Origin: an uncultured Flavobacteriales bacterium
GTDB lineage: Bacteria; Bacteroidota; Bacteroidia; Flavobacteriales_D; Parvicellaceae
DNA length: 64,000 bases
Reading direction: 5' to 3'
Assembly (NCBI GenBank): GCA_943788755.1
Contig: CALSRM010000003.1
Coordinates: 1,178,001 to 1,242,000 of the forward strand
Notes under the pieces: generated by a model
Told to the model about the DNA's origin: nothing
The model's input: the letters and a program-made list of their open reading frames with translations, nothing else
Database searches by the model: none
Shown: piece after piece, positions 38,410 through 48,791 of the stretch
How positions within the stretch are numbered: position 1 is the first letter of the stretch
How the letters are laid out: every line of letters starts with the position of its first letter
Program-made: the position numbers and the translations under genes

Positions 38410-40737
38410 TTTACTATTATTTCATCTATAAATATCCAAGCGTCTGATCCAGCCGCCTCATGCCAATGGGGCACTTTACCTACGTTTTTAACTTTTAGTT
38501 TTAAGAATCTAAAACTCTCTTTTTTCTCAGGTTTTATGGTAAGTGTATGAATAAATTTTCCTCTTTGCTCTAAATTGACATTACTCTTTACAGAACCCCA
38601 ATTTGTCCAAACCTTTCCATCATTAGAAATTTCAGCGGTCATTTCTTCAGGAATGAAAATCCAAGAGTTGCTGTATTGATAAAAATTTGCGGAAACTGAA
38701 GAAAAATTGCTAGTTATTTCCTCAAAATCTAAAATGCACTCCAAATTTTTACCCCAGAAACCCTGCCATGATCCGTCTCGGAAATCTAGTGTTCCTAGTT
38801 TAGAGTCAACTAACCCTTCTTTTCCACCAGCTGTGTACCACTCGCTGTATTCAGTTATGTAGTTTACATCCCTATCAATTGCTAAATGATTATGGAAAGG
38901 AATTTCTATTAATTTACCGTATTTTTTTTTGTTTTTATAGGGTTGGACTTTTAGTATGGAAGTTTCCAGATATTCGGAAAGTTTTTTTATAGTCAATAAA
39001 GTTTGTGTCACACGATTCACATTCTAGTTTGTATTTTAATTGAATGGTCGAATCATATGGGTATAGTGTCATATATGGTCCTGGTTGTGAAGGCTTGAGG
39101 AAATATGTCATTGGCACAGATTCCTCGCCATAGTGTACATTATAATTGTCTAAAATGGTATAGTGCTTTTGTAATCGTTTGTTGAATTCAGTATAGTTTT
39201 TTTGTTTAACGTCCGATGCTGACCAAAGAACTTCGCTCATTGCAAGAATTCTTGGAAAGACTTTACTATCTAATGTTTTCTCGTCCGGAACATGTTCGGT
39301 CCACATATTACATTCTCCACCAATAATTAAACCTTCCTCCGCATTTGTTAAGCCTTTTGGTATTGGATTGAAAGAGTAGACTTTTTCCAAATCAATAGCT
39401 TTTAGGTCGTAATCAAAATAGGCATGAGAAGTCGGAGACATAATTGCTTGGTTTCCATTTTTTACTGCTTCTTTACCTCCTTCCATTCCTCTCCATGATT
39501 GCACTATTGCACCATCTGCCAATCCACCTTCAAGTATTTCGTCCCAACCAATAATTTGTTTTCCTTTTGAGTTTAGAAATGTTTGTATTCGTTTAATAAA
39601 ATAGCTTTGTAATTCATGTTCATCTTTAAGGTTGTTGTCCAAAATTCTTTGTTGACATTTCTCACATTCCTCCCATCTAACTTTTGGAGCTTCATCCCCG
39701 CCAATATGGATATATTTGGATGGGAATAATTCTATTACTTCCGTTAATACATCTTCTAAAAAGATAAATACGCTATCATTTCCAGCGCAGTAAATCTCCT
39801 TAAACACTCCCCAGTCATTAGCAACATCAACACGATTTCCAGTACATGATAAATATGGGTATGCAGCAATAGCAGCTTGAGAATGACCAGGCAACTCTAT
39901 TTCTGGAATAATTTCAATGTGTTTTTTGGTAGCATATGCTACAATCTCTTTAATGTCTTCTTTTGTGTAATAACCACCATATTCACTGCCATCCATCTCT
40001 GTTCGAAAAGCACCAACTTCAGTCAGTTTAGGGTGTTTGTCAATTGCCAGTCTCCAACCTTGATCTTCCGTTAAATGCCAGTGTAAAACATTCATTTTGT
40101 AAAGGGCAAGTAGGTCTATGTATTTTAGAATTACTTCCTTCGAAAAGAAATGTCGTGAACAATCTAAAAGTAGGCCTCTGTGCTGAAACTCTGGAGTATC
40201 CGTAATGTTTACATTTGGAATAAAGTAATTCGCTTCAAATTCGTTAAGTAAAGCTAATTGCTTGAATGAAGCCAAACCTCTAGCAACCCCAGAAGGATGC
40301 ATTGCTTCAATTGTCAGAATATTACTGTCTATCCTAATTTTATGCGCTTCGTCTGCCAAAAGCCCATAAGGTATAATCGATAGAAAAATCGTAGGATTAT
40401 TTGATAATTTTGAATTTTGTTCAAGTTCAAAACCTAGTTTGTTTTTTGCAAAGTTTTGTAAATCTTCTACTTCATTATTTAGTTCTTGTATAGTAGAAAA
40501 ACGATCGTCTACAACAATAACGACAGAACTGTTTAGTTGAAAAAAGCCAGGATCAGCAGAAATATATTCTGGTTTTGGAATAATATCACAGTTAGCGACA
40601 GGGGGTTTTATAACTATTCGTTCTTGGTTGTTAGTTGCTATATCAGAACAAGAATTAAAACAAAGAATAAGCAGAAAAGCGAATATTATTTTACCACTCC
40701 AAATCATATTGAGCATCAACCATTTTATCATTAGCAT
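38406..40737 (-). CDS. GH20 beta-N-acetylhexosaminidase lipoprotein with F5/8C-like end, one frameshift
   Basis: Removes terminal beta-linked N-acetylglucosamine. A lipoprotein signal (FAFLLILCFNSC) gives lipid anchoring; ATG 40707 is a better start than 40737 because the signal then begins at once, but both overlap the asparaginase gene. The GH20 domain shows RGLLLDCSRHFFSKE, HWHLTEDQGWRLAI, and the catalytic Asp-Glu pair in HIGGDEAPKVRW (residues 348-349 counting from 40737). After a chitobiase-C-like linker a frameshift near 38950-39000 leads into a discoidin-like module (GSWQGFWGKNLECILDFE ... SDAWIFIDEIIVK). It resembles the module on the GH92 enzyme. Confidence 0.9.
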
Positions 40738-41692
40738 TGTCTTTTAAAGCATAGTTAAAACCTGCGTAAACACTATAGCTACCTACTTCTCCATTTTTAT
40801 TCATTGCGATGAACCCAACTTGAAGCCCGGTAATATCTTTATGTTTTTTTTGTATTCTTTCTACAGCTAATTTGCAAGCTTCTTCTGGAGAATGCCCATA
40901 ACGCATAAGTTCTACAACGGTATGACTTCCTGCAATTCGGATAACGGCTTCACCCATTCCTGTTGCGCATGCAGCTCCAATTTCATTATCCACAAATAAC
41001 CCAGCTCCAATAATAGGCGAGTCACCAACTCTTCCAGGAAGTTTATATGCCCATCCACTTGTCGTACATGCCCCTGATAAATTTCCATCTTTGTCCATGG
41101 CTAATAATCCAATGGTATCATGGTTTTCAGAGTTGATTTCTGGTTTCTTCAAGTCTTCGCTTTTTTTCCATTTTAACCAAGTTTCCTTTGCTTCTGGAGT
41201 TAATAATTCCTTTTTTTTAAAGCCTTTCTCAATTGCAAATTCAAAAGCACCGTTTCCAACCAGCATAACATGTGGAGTATCTTCCATTACCTTTCTAGCG
41301 ACTGAAATAGGGTTCTCTATATTTTGTAAATATGCAACCGCTCCACATTCACTTTCATGATTCATTATACATGCATCAAGCGTAACGTTTCCATCTCTGT
41401 CAGGTAAACCACCTAAACCAACACTTCTGTTAGAGGCGTCAGATTCTGTAACTCTGACTCCTGCCTCAACAGCATCTAATGCACTTCCTCCACTTTCTAG
41501 TTTTTCCCAGGCAGCTTTGTTAGCGGCTATTCCATGATTCCAAGTCGATATAATAATGGGTTTATTTTTTATTATTGGTTGCTCATTGTATGGTTCTTCT
41601 GAAATAATAGGGTCAGTAGCTCCAATGCACCTTGATAGCAACACACCTGCTCCGGTAAGTGATGCTGCTTTTATAAAATTCCTTCTCTTCAT
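40691..41692 (-). CDS. N4-(beta-N-acetylglucosaminyl)-L-asparaginase (glycosylasparaginase)
   Basis: N-terminal-nucleophile hydrolase that cuts the GlcNAc-asparagine bond, the last link of an N-glycan to its peptide. The 333-residue precursor has a twin-arginine-like signal, MKRRNFIKAASLTGAGVLLSRC, which also offers a lipobox Cys22. The self-cleavage site is HD|TIGLLAMD, making Thr193 the new N-terminus and nucleophile, followed by GACTTSGWAYKLPGRVGDSPIIGAG. The N-terminal chain carries WNHGIAANKAAWE and VGLGGLPDRDG, typical of the Elizabethkingia enzyme. First gene of the minus-strand glycan operon; its end overlaps the GH20 gene. Intact. Confidence 0.94.
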   Translation of the reverse strand: MKRRNFIKAASLTGAGVLLSRCIGATDPIISEEPYNEQPIIKNKPIIISTWNHGIAANKAAWEKLESGGSALDAVEAGVRVTESDASNRSVGLGGLPDRDGNVTLDACIMNHESECGAVAYLQNIENPISVARKVMEDTPHVMLVGNGAFEFAIEKGFKKKELLTPEAKETWLKWKKSEDLKKPEINSENHDTIGLLAMDKDGNLSGACTTSGWAYKLPGRVGDSPIIGAGLFVDNEIGAACATGMGEAVIRIAGSHTVVELMRYGHSPEEACKLAVERIQKKHKDITGLQVGFIAMNKNGEVGSYSVYAGFNYALKDNANDKMVDAQYDLEW

Positions 41693-41801
41693 AGGGTGTC
41701 TCTTTGTTTCTAAAAGTAACTATTATTTCCTAAATTGTAATGGATTGTTCCAATGTTCTGAAGTGTTTACTTTGTTGCCTAGGATTAAAAAAAATAGATG
41801 A

Positions 41802-41912
41802 ATGAAACAAATTGAGACAGAAAGATTAATAATGAGAGAGTTTGACCTCGCCGATGCTGAAGGCTTATTTGAATTAGAAAGTAATCATTCCTATGGACTA
41901 CCAAAAAAATAG
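41802..41912 (+). pseudogene. Remnant of a GNAT (RimJ/RimL-type) acetyltransferase
   Basis: A 36-codon frame. Its first 28 codons (METERLIMREF-type start: IETERLIMREFDLADAEGLFELESN) match the beginning of RimL-like N-acetyltransferases; it then diverges and stops at TAG 41910-41912. The acetyl-CoA-binding core is absent from the following sequence in any frame. It looks like a deletion remnant. Confidence 0.55.
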
Positions 41913-41933
41913 CCACTACATTGCTGCAGTGGC
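41912..41933 (+). terminator. Possible weak terminator after the acetyltransferase remnant
   Basis: GCCACT and AGTGGC pair across a 10-base loop directly at the stop of the remnant, with A and T runs on the two sides. The T run is short and broken. Confidence 0.3.
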
Positions 41934-41992
41934 CTTTATATTTATACGTTCCGTTTTATCCTTATTTGACTAAGGGAAAAACAGCCCGAGAA

Positions 41993-42030
41993 AAAAGCCT
42001 TACTCCCGATACTATCGGGAGAAGGCTTTT
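41993..42030. terminator. Strong bidirectional terminator after groEL
   Basis: AAAAGCCTT and AAGGCTTTT enclose a second perfect stem, CTCCCGATA against TATCGGGAG, around a single C. It follows the groEL stop on the minus strand by about 50 bases and would end the groESL transcript. Confidence 0.8.
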
Positions 42031-42082
42031 GTATTTTATAAAGTTAAAGAAATTCTTTAACAGTTATGTGGTCTGATTTGAT

Positions 42083-44000
<1,918 letters not shown>

Positions 44001-44112
44001 TGTATATTGTTTTGTATTTGTTAATTTCTAATAATTCTCGGTTAGTCACATTTTATGCCAATCCAAAATGTGTATGGCATTTAAGCCACAATGTCAATAA
44101 AAAGTTTTTTGC

Positions 44113-44149
44113 ATAAAAAATGTCAGCCTGAAATGACAGACTGACATTT
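44113..44149 (-). terminator. Terminator after secG
   Basis: On the minus strand AAATGTCAG pairs with CTGACATTT, with a 14-base loop and a following T run. It lies about 20 bases past the secG stop and ends the miaB-to-secG operon. Confidence 0.7.
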
Positions 44150-44168
44150 ATATATATTGCAAATATTG

Positions 44169-44486
44169 TTATTCAGGCTTTGGAGTCAATGGTCCTGGTA
44201 AATTTACATTCATAGGTGTTGGCTCTTGCGCTTTAATGTTAGTTTCAACCGAATTTGTAGAAGCTCCAGTCCCCATCATAGCTGAGGCAAGACTTAATAC
44301 TACAACAGTACCTGCTAATGTCCAGGTCGCTTTTTCAATTGTTTCTGTAGATTGCGCAGCTCCACCTAATTGGTTTGCACTTCCGAAACTTGAATCTAAT
44401 CCTCCTCCTTTCGAGTTCTGTACAAGCACTACTAGTATCAATAATACTGAAGCGGCGATGATTAAAATTGTTATTACTGTAGGCAT
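44169..44486 (-). CDS. secG: Preprotein translocase subunit SecG
   Basis: Small subunit of the SecYEG channel. The 105-residue protein has two membrane helices (TVITILIIAASVLLILVVLVQ and WTLAGTVVVLSLASAM) joined by the family loop NSKGGGLDSSFGSANQLGG, and a Pro/Thr-rich tail. It follows the TPR-like gene by 10 bases in the miaB-sigma54-lptE operon. In Bacteroidota this order, up to groES-groEL, recurs often. Confidence 0.94.
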   Translation of the reverse strand: MPTVITILIIAASVLLILVVLVQNSKGGGLDSSFGSANQLGGAAQSTETIEKATWTLAGTVVVLSLASAMMGTGASTNSVETNIKAQEPTPMNVNLPGPLTPKPE

Positions 44487-44496
44487 ATTAATATTT

Positions 44497-45327
44497 TTAT
44501 TTTTCTTTTAAAGACCGAATTTGGCTTGCAAAGAAAGTCTTTTTTTCGGGATTATCAAGCATCAACCTTTCATAAATTCTAATTGCCTTTTCAAAATTAC
44601 CTTGAGAGGCATAAACTTTTGCCAAAGTTTCAGTAACAAATTCTTCATTGTCGACTAAGCTAATCTTAGCTAAATTAGTTGGTGAGAAAAAATCCCTCTT
44701 ATTTGACTTACTATCTTCTGCCTCTAGAAACCCTTCAACTAAACTGGAAATGTCTTTTCTTTTCTTAAAGCTGGTGTTGCTATGTGAGAACCAGTCTGTA
44801 AACTCAGATTTAATTTTTTCTTGAGAATCAGTAGAGTCCAGATTTAGTTCTTGTCTCTGAGGGGGTATAAATTCATTAATTTGGGGCATGGTATCAGGAA
44901 CATCCTGGTGCATGGTAGAATTAATAGCTTCTATTAAGATATTTTTCTCTACTTCATCGAAGTCTCTTTCTGATTCTTCTTGTTTTTTTCTAGGTGTTTT
45001 ATCTAAATCGGATAATGGCTTTAAGGATGTTTTTTGTGTTCCTTTTGTTTCAGGTTGAATCTCAACCTCAATTTTATCAATTGTCTTTTGAAGTTTTGGT
45101 TGATGTATTATCTGATACAATTTTTTTCTATTGGCGTTTACAATGGCCGTTTTTTTAAGTTGCTCCTCAAAAAAAATACTATCACAATTGTGTAAAGCTT
45201 TAGCATACAGCGTTTGAAGGATGCCCGAATAGGGGTAATTTTCGCTTAGTGTTTTTAAGTCAGAAAAATCACGCTCTCCCAGAGACTCTGGATGATCAAT
45301 ATATTCTATAATTTGTTGTTTGTTCAA
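44497..45327 (-). CDS. Tetratricopeptide-like protein of the lptE-secG operon
   Basis: A 276-residue protein without signal peptide or membrane helix. The first 90 residues (IEYIDHPESLGERDFSDLKTL...YPYSGILQTLYAKALH) form helices; the middle is polar and probably disordered; the last 60 residues (FVTETLAKVYASQGNFEKAIRIYERLMLDNPEKKTFFASQI) form one or two TPR units. The only start is TTG 45327, 22 bases after lptE. Gene order lptE-this-secG is common in Bacteroidota, which hints at a link to envelope transport, but no function is known to me. Confidence 0.82.
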   Translation of the reverse strand: MNKQQIIEYIDHPESLGERDFSDLKTLSENYPYSGILQTLYAKALHNCDSIFFEEQLKKTAIVNANRKKLYQIIHQPKLQKTIDKIEVEIQPETKGTQKTSLKPLSDLDKTPRKKQEESERDFDEVEKNILIEAINSTMHQDVPDTMPQINEFIPPQRQELNLDSTDSQEKIKSEFTDWFSHSNTSFKKRKDISSLVEGFLEAEDSKSNKRDFFSPTNLAKISLVDNEEFVTETLAKVYASQGNFEKAIRIYERLMLDNPEKKTFFASQIRSLKEK

Positions 45328-45349
45328 AATCTAATGTAATATAAAAACC

Positions 45350-45883
45350 TTACCAATCTCCTCCAAATGCTTTATCGTAAACATTCTGTGTCAATTGATA
45401 ATTTAATTCTTTAATTAATTCTTCTTCAATTGCGCTGAAATTATCTGTAGCGTTATAATCAACAAAAGCTGAAAAAAGCATGTTATTAAATCCCAGGCTG
45501 TCAATATTAGCGTACGAATGGCTTACGTTAATACTCATTGTAAGTCTGTTTTGTGCAGCAGCTTCACTTCCTGCTTGTATTGCGAGTGGGGAAATTCGAT
45601 AACCACTAATAAATCCCTCAAAAAGTAGGTCGCCATTGTTTGCTACAAGCTCTAAAGGTGTTTGAGAAAGCATAATGTCCCTAAGTCCTTCGGTAAAGGC
45701 CGTGCTAACCGTCGAGCTAGCCAGAGTAGATTTGTTCTCAAAAAAATCTACCTGGATCGTTTTTCCTGGAATTTCTTTGTCATTTCCTTTTCCTCCTGGT
45801 TTCATCGAAAAGCGCGGAAAAGCGCAACCAACTAAAAATAGGGACATGAAAAAGATTAAGATATATTTACTTTTTGATATCAT
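45350..45883 (-). CDS. lptE: LptE-like LPS-assembly lipoprotein
   Basis: Outer-membrane lipoprotein that in other bacteria plugs LptD during lipopolysaccharide insertion. Lipobox FLVGC gives Cys20 as the lipidated residue. The 177-residue length and stretches KTIQVDFFENKSTLASSTVSTAFTEGLRDIML and GDLLFEGFISGYRISPLAIQA match the Bacteroidota LptE group. The gene begins within the last 17 bases of the sigma-54 activator gene, so the two are coupled. Intact. Confidence 0.88.
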   Translation of the reverse strand: MISKSKYILIFFMSLFLVGCAFPRFSMKPGGKGNDKEIPGKTIQVDFFENKSTLASSTVSTAFTEGLRDIMLSQTPLELVANNGDLLFEGFISGYRISPLAIQAGSEAAAQNRLTMSINVSHSYANIDSLGFNNMLFSAFVDYNATDNFSAIEEELIKELNYQLTQNVYDKAFGGDW

Positions 45884-47123
45884 ATTCTTTAATTTTCCTA
45901 TAAAGTGTTCTCTCCGAAATGCCTAATTCTTTAGCAGCGTATTTCCTTTTATTGTTATGTTTTATAAGTGCTTTTTTGATTAATTCAATCTCTCTTTCTT
46001 CTAGAGAAAGTGATTCTTCTATTTCAATGTGATCTTGAATGGGTTCCTGATAGCCATAACTATCATCAACAACGGGTTGTTGTTCTGTAAAATTCCTTTG
46101 GGTGTCATCAGGGTGAGCAAATCCTTTAGTGTCTTGGACGTCACTATTGTATTTTGAGATAATCGCGGATTTTTCATTTGTCGATAAATCAGAATTATTT
46201 TGCAATAACCCACTAATTATTTTTTTCATCTCCGTTACATCACGCCGCATATCAAAAAGGACTTTGTATAAGATTTCTCGATCTGATAAATCATCTTTAC
46301 CGGAGGGTATTTCATCTATAACCATAGGTAAGTTAGATCCAGTATCTTTAGGTAAATACTTATGCAGAATTTCAGGTGTAATAGCTCTTTCTTTTTCAAT
46401 TACAGAAATTTGTTCTGTAATGTTTTTTAGCTGTCTAATGTTACCAGGCCACCGATAATTATCAATCATTTTAATCGATTCATCTGACAATCGTATTGTT
46501 GGCATTCTATATTTATCTGCGAAATCTGCCGCAAACTTTCGAAAGAGGAGATGAATATCATCATTTCGTTCTCGAAGTGGTGGCAAGGCAATAGGAACGG
46601 TACTTAATCTGTAGTAAAGGTCTTCTCTAAATTTTCCTTTTTTTATTGCTTCCGGAATGTTAACATTTGTTGCAGCGATTATTCTGACGTTGGTTTTTAT
46701 TACTTTAGATGAACCAACTTTTAAAAACTCTCCGGTTTCTAAAACTCTTAATAATCGGACTTGTGTTTGTAAAGGAAGTTCAGCAACTTCATCTAAAAAT
46801 ATAGTTCCGCCATCTGCAACTTCAAAATATCCCTTTCTAGTAGATTGTGCTCCAGTGAAAGACCCTTTCTCGTGTCCGAATAGTTCAGAGTCTATGGTAC
46901 CTTCAGGAATAGCTCCACAGTTTACGGCAATATATTCATTGTGCTTGCGAGAGCTATAACCATGAATTATTTGAGGAATGATTTCTTTACCTACGCCACT
47001 TTCTCCAATTACTAAAATAGAGATGTCTGTAGGAGCAACCTGAGTAGCAACTTCCACAGCTCTATTAAGTCCTGAAGAATTTCCTATAATCCCAAATCTT
47101 TGTTTTACTTGTTGTACGTTCAT
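45867..47123 (-). CDS. Sigma-54-dependent transcriptional activator lacking a receiver domain
   Basis: AAA+ activator of sigma-54 RNA polymerase. The 418-residue protein starts almost directly with the AAA+ domain: Walker A GESGVGKE near 44-51, the sigma-contact loop GSFTGA near 96-101 (the usual form is GAFTGA), Walker B GGTIFLDEV and the R-finger region GNIRQLKN. A C-terminal Fis-type helix-turn-helix reads YAAKELGISERTLYRKIKEY. There is no N-terminal receiver or sensor domain, so control must come from expression or a partner. It sits between miaB and lptE, overlapping the latter. Targets are unknown. Confidence 0.9.
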   Translation of the reverse strand: MNVQQVKQRFGIIGNSSGLNRAVEVATQVAPTDISILVIGESGVGKEIIPQIIHGYSSRKHNEYIAVNCGAIPEGTIDSELFGHEKGSFTGAQSTRKGYFEVADGGTIFLDEVAELPLQTQVRLLRVLETGEFLKVGSSKVIKTNVRIIAATNVNIPEAIKKGKFREDLYYRLSTVPIALPPLRERNDDIHLLFRKFAADFADKYRMPTIRLSDESIKMIDNYRWPGNIRQLKNITEQISVIEKERAITPEILHKYLPKDTGSNLPMVIDEIPSGKDDLSDREILYKVLFDMRRDVTEMKKIISGLLQNNSDLSTNEKSAIISKYNSDVQDTKGFAHPDDTQRNFTEQQPVVDDSYGYQEPIQDHIEIEESLSLEEREIELIKKALIKHNNKRKYAAKELGISERTLYRKIKEYDIKK

Positions 47124-47133
47124 TGTTCTGGAT

Positions 47134-48558
47134 TTAGGCTTTTACAATTCTTCCTTTTAATGTTAAAGTAGTGCATTCTTCTACTAACACGTTTACATAC
47201 TCACCAATATTGTAATCTTCTCTAGGAAAAACAATGGTAGCGTTATATGTATTTCTTCCACTAAACATCTCGTCTGATTTTTTCGAAACCCTTTCTATTA
47301 GAACTTCATAAACTCGGCCTATTGCTTTAGTGTTGTAATCTAGTTGGTGTTTGTGCTGAAGTTTAATGACTTCAGCTAATCTTCTTTTTTTGATTTCCAG
47401 AGAAACATCATCTTTGTATTTTCTTTCAGCTAAAGTTTTAGGCCGCTCTGAATAGAAGTACATAAAAGCAAAAGAAAATTTCACATTCTCAATTAAACTC
47501 AAAGTTTCTTGATGCTGCTCTTCTGTCTCGCCACAAAACCCAGTAATAATATCTGTAGAAATAGTCGCTCCGGGCAGTATCGTATGAATAGCATTTATTC
47601 TGTCTAAGTACCATTCACGAGAATATCCACGGTTCATTTTTTTCAATATATTTGAGTTCCCAGATTGTACCGGTAAATGGATGTAGTCACAAATGTTTTT
47701 GTATTTCGCCATTATATGAAGCACATCATCGGTCATGTCTTTCGGATGTGAAGTGGAATATCTAATTCTCAACTCAGGTGATATTTTAGCTACCATTTCA
47801 AGTAGTTCACCAAAATTTGTCGTTGGGATAGATTCATCTTGAATTTCTCCTTTTTTAGAAATATTCCACCGATAACTATTTACATTTTGACCTAATAAAG
47901 TTACTTCTCTATAACCATTTTCAAATAACTCTCTTGATTCAGCAACAACGGTAAGAGGATTTCGGCTTCTTTCTCTGCCTCTTGTAAACGGAACAACGCA
48001 AAATGAACACATATTATCACATCCTCTAGTTATTGAGACAAATGCAGATACACCATCTTTTCCAAGTCTTACGGGGCTAACATCAGCATAAGTTTCGTCT
48101 CTAGAAAGCAATACGTTAACAGCCTTCTGACCTCCTTCAACTTGTTCAATTAAATTGGGTAAGTCTCTGTAAGAGTCTGGGCCTGCTACTAAATCAACTA
48201 GTTTTTCCTCCTCTAGAAATTCTTTTTTTAATCGTTCAGCCATACAGCCAAGAACTCCGATTATTAAATCAGGTTGCGACTTCTTTCTTGTTTTGAATGC
48301 CCTTAAACGAGTTCGAACAGATTGTTCCGCTCTGTCCCGTATAGAACATGTATTAATCATAATAACGTCCGCTTCTGCCTCGTTCATGGTTGTGGTATAT
48401 CCAGCTCCTTGAAGTATGGAAGCTACCACTTCGCTGTCTGCAAAATTCATTGCACAACCATAGCTTTCTAAGTATAACCTCTTTCCTGAACTTTCAAGTG
48501 GCGAATGCATCAGCGTTGCTTCCCCTTGGATTGTTTCGTCAATTATTTGTGAACTCAT
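47134..48558 (-). CDS. miaB: tRNA-2-methylthio-N6-dimethylallyladenosine synthase
   Basis: Radical-SAM methylthiotransferase acting on A37 of tRNAs that read UNN codons. The N-terminal domain holds three cluster cysteines (ESYGCAMNFAD, INTCSIRD, VLGCMAER), the radical-SAM motif is RGCDNMCSFCVVPFTRG with CxxxCxxC, and a TRAM domain ends the protein (LIERVSKKSDEMFSGRN...). At 474 residues the length is normal. It is the first gene of the operon down to secG and divergent from topA. Confidence 0.96.
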   Translation of the reverse strand: MSSQIIDETIQGEATLMHSPLESSGKRLYLESYGCAMNFADSEVVASILQGAGYTTTMNEAEADVIMINTCSIRDRAEQSVRTRLRAFKTRKKSQPDLIIGVLGCMAERLKKEFLEEEKLVDLVAGPDSYRDLPNLIEQVEGGQKAVNVLLSRDETYADVSPVRLGKDGVSAFVSITRGCDNMCSFCVVPFTRGRERSRNPLTVVAESRELFENGYREVTLLGQNVNSYRWNISKKGEIQDESIPTTNFGELLEMVAKISPELRIRYSTSHPKDMTDDVLHIMAKYKNICDYIHLPVQSGNSNILKKMNRGYSREWYLDRINAIHTILPGATISTDIITGFCGETEEQHQETLSLIENVKFSFAFMYFYSERPKTLAERKYKDDVSLEIKKRRLAEVIKLQHKHQLDYNTKAIGRVYEVLIERVSKKSDEMFSGRNTYNATIVFPREDYNIGEYVNVLVEECTTLTLKGRIVKA

Positions 48559-48791
48559 TTATCTTCTTCAAGTCTTTAGTTCGCAAAGGTATTTAAAATA
48601 GGATGCGTGACAAAATGTCATTCAATTCTTTTATTTTTTTAATCCTATTTTTCGTCAAATATTTTTTTTCAAAAACTATATTATATAATAATATAAATAT
48701 ATGTTTCAAAACTTTTATTTGGTAGAGTGCATTATTATTTCATTTATTTGCACATTCGAATTTGCACATACATCTGAAAAACAAATACAAA

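Noticed and set aside
44001-44112. A CIRCE (HrcA) heat-shock operator in front of groES
   Set aside because: The expected TTAGCACTC-N9-GAGTGCTAA is absent on both strands; only short AT-rich inverted repeats are present.
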